Of a stretch of DNA of 15,648 bases, positions 15,425-15,648 are shown in pieces (position 1 is the stretch's first letter; every line of letters begins with the position of its first letter). The translations under genes and the position numbers were made by a program. The DNA is from Chitinophagales bacterium. Its GTDB lineage: Bacteria > Bacteroidota > Bacteroidia > Chitinophagales > UBA2359. Location of the stretch: contig JAHDIA010000047.1 of NCBI GenBank assembly GCA_020631035.1, positions 1 to 15,648 on the forward strand. Direction: 5' to 3'. A model generated the notes under the pieces. That model searched no databases and was not told the DNA's origin. It was given only the letters and a program-made list of their open reading frames with translations.

Positions 15425-15516
15425 GGGTGTAATGTAGGGGCATCCCGAAAGTCGGGATGCCCGAACAGAAAACGGGTGTAATGTAGGGGCATCCCGAAAG
15501 TCGGGATGCCCGAACA
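15425..15516. repeat. Two tandem hairpin units, period 49 bp
   Basis: Two identical 43-bp units at 15425-15467 and 15474-15516, each GGGTGTAATGTA followed by a hairpin with 11-bp perfect arms (GGGCATCCCGA / TCGGGATGCCC, loop AAG) at 15438-15462 and 15487-15511. They are the reverse-oriented relatives of the hairpin at 88-112. Confidence 0.85.
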
Positions 15517-15526
15517 CGAAATGCGC

Positions 15527-15573
15527 ACAAAACATGCGAAACGTATGGACAAACCCCATGTGTTTGCCCGAAC
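15527..15573. repeat. Right-edge hairpin unit, GGACAAAC stem, second copy
   Basis: Near-copy of 15327-15373. The hairpin at 15547-15569 has a changed loop and one arm change (GTTTGCCC instead of GTTTGTCC), and again ends in CCGAAC. Confidence 0.75.
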
Positions 15574-15583
15574 AGAAAAGGAG

Positions 15584-15611
15584 ATTCCAGATAGCCATAG
15601 GCTTCTGGAAT
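15584..15611. repeat. Hairpin with 12-bp stem at the right edge
   Basis: ATTCCAGA and TCTGGAAT form outer arms, AGCC and GGCT inner arms around ATA, with one bulged T. It lacks the GTTCGG border and so is a different repeat type. Confidence 0.7.
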
Positions 15612-15648
15612 GACGTCAGTCACGAATGAATGACGTTAATCACGAATG
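15608..15648 (+). repeat. 20-bp tandem repeat running off the window
   Basis: GAATGACGTCAGTCACGAAT at 15608-15627 is followed by a copy with two changes at 15628-15647, and a third unit may start at the last base. The array continues, if at all, beyond the window. Confidence 0.65.

Noticed and set aside
15327..15573. Regularly spaced repeats considered as a CRISPR array
   Set aside because: The hairpin stems, not the spacers, are the variable parts; spacing is uneven and the short spacers are themselves similar. No cas gene is present.
15131..15623. Several overlapping minus-strand frames of 64-103 codons
   Set aside because: They are translations of the hairpin and tandem repeats, with repeated peptide words caused by the DNA repeats. 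They overlap each other and have no plausible domain.

Overview
The window looks like chromosomal DNA of a Bacteroidota bacterium, possibly of the Saprospiria-like kind. The evidence is AT-rich intergenic DNA, genes without a clear Shine-Dalgarno sequence, and promoter-like TATATTTG boxes that fit the TAnnTTTG -7 consensus of that phylum. The genus cannot be named from the sequence.

The window is almost filled by three giant paralogous genes, all on the minus strand. In transcription order they are gene C (10318-15018, 1566 aa), gene B (5769-9989, 1406 aa) and gene A (291-4517, 1408 aa). All share one plan: a short degenerate WGR-like N-terminus, an array of leucine-rich repeats (LRRs), a long alpha-helical HEAT-like region, a DUF4132 domain, and a conserved C-terminal domain of about 135 aa. 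Between A and B lies a fourth, crippled copy (4964-5542). It keeps the first six codons of the family, lacks the WGR and LRR part, and breaks off after about 165 residues of the helical region. No partner enzyme, nucleotide-binding motif, signal peptide or membrane segment is visible in any of the proteins, so the function is unknown. The layout (variable LRR array on a conserved C-terminal half, tandem duplication, decaying copy) resembles a diversifying recognition family, but this is inference.

The gene junctions hold a roughly 195-bp interspersed repeat: full copies upstream of A (4763-4965) and upstream of B (10117-10310), and a shorter inverted copy between B and the crippled copy (5607-5710). 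The full copies end in a 31-nt palindrome that also occurs alone at 15292-15322, with two compensated base-pair changes between copies. Genes A and C share a promoter and leader arrangement that is not seen before B or the crippled copy.

Both edges of the window (about 1-240 and 15327-15648) are non-coding and packed with short hairpins. Most have a constant border (GTTCGG on one side, CCCTACA on the other) and stems of different sequence. The two edge arrays are in opposite orientation, so they bracket the gene cluster as inverted arrays. No tRNA, rRNA, CRISPR array, transposase or integrase gene is visible.
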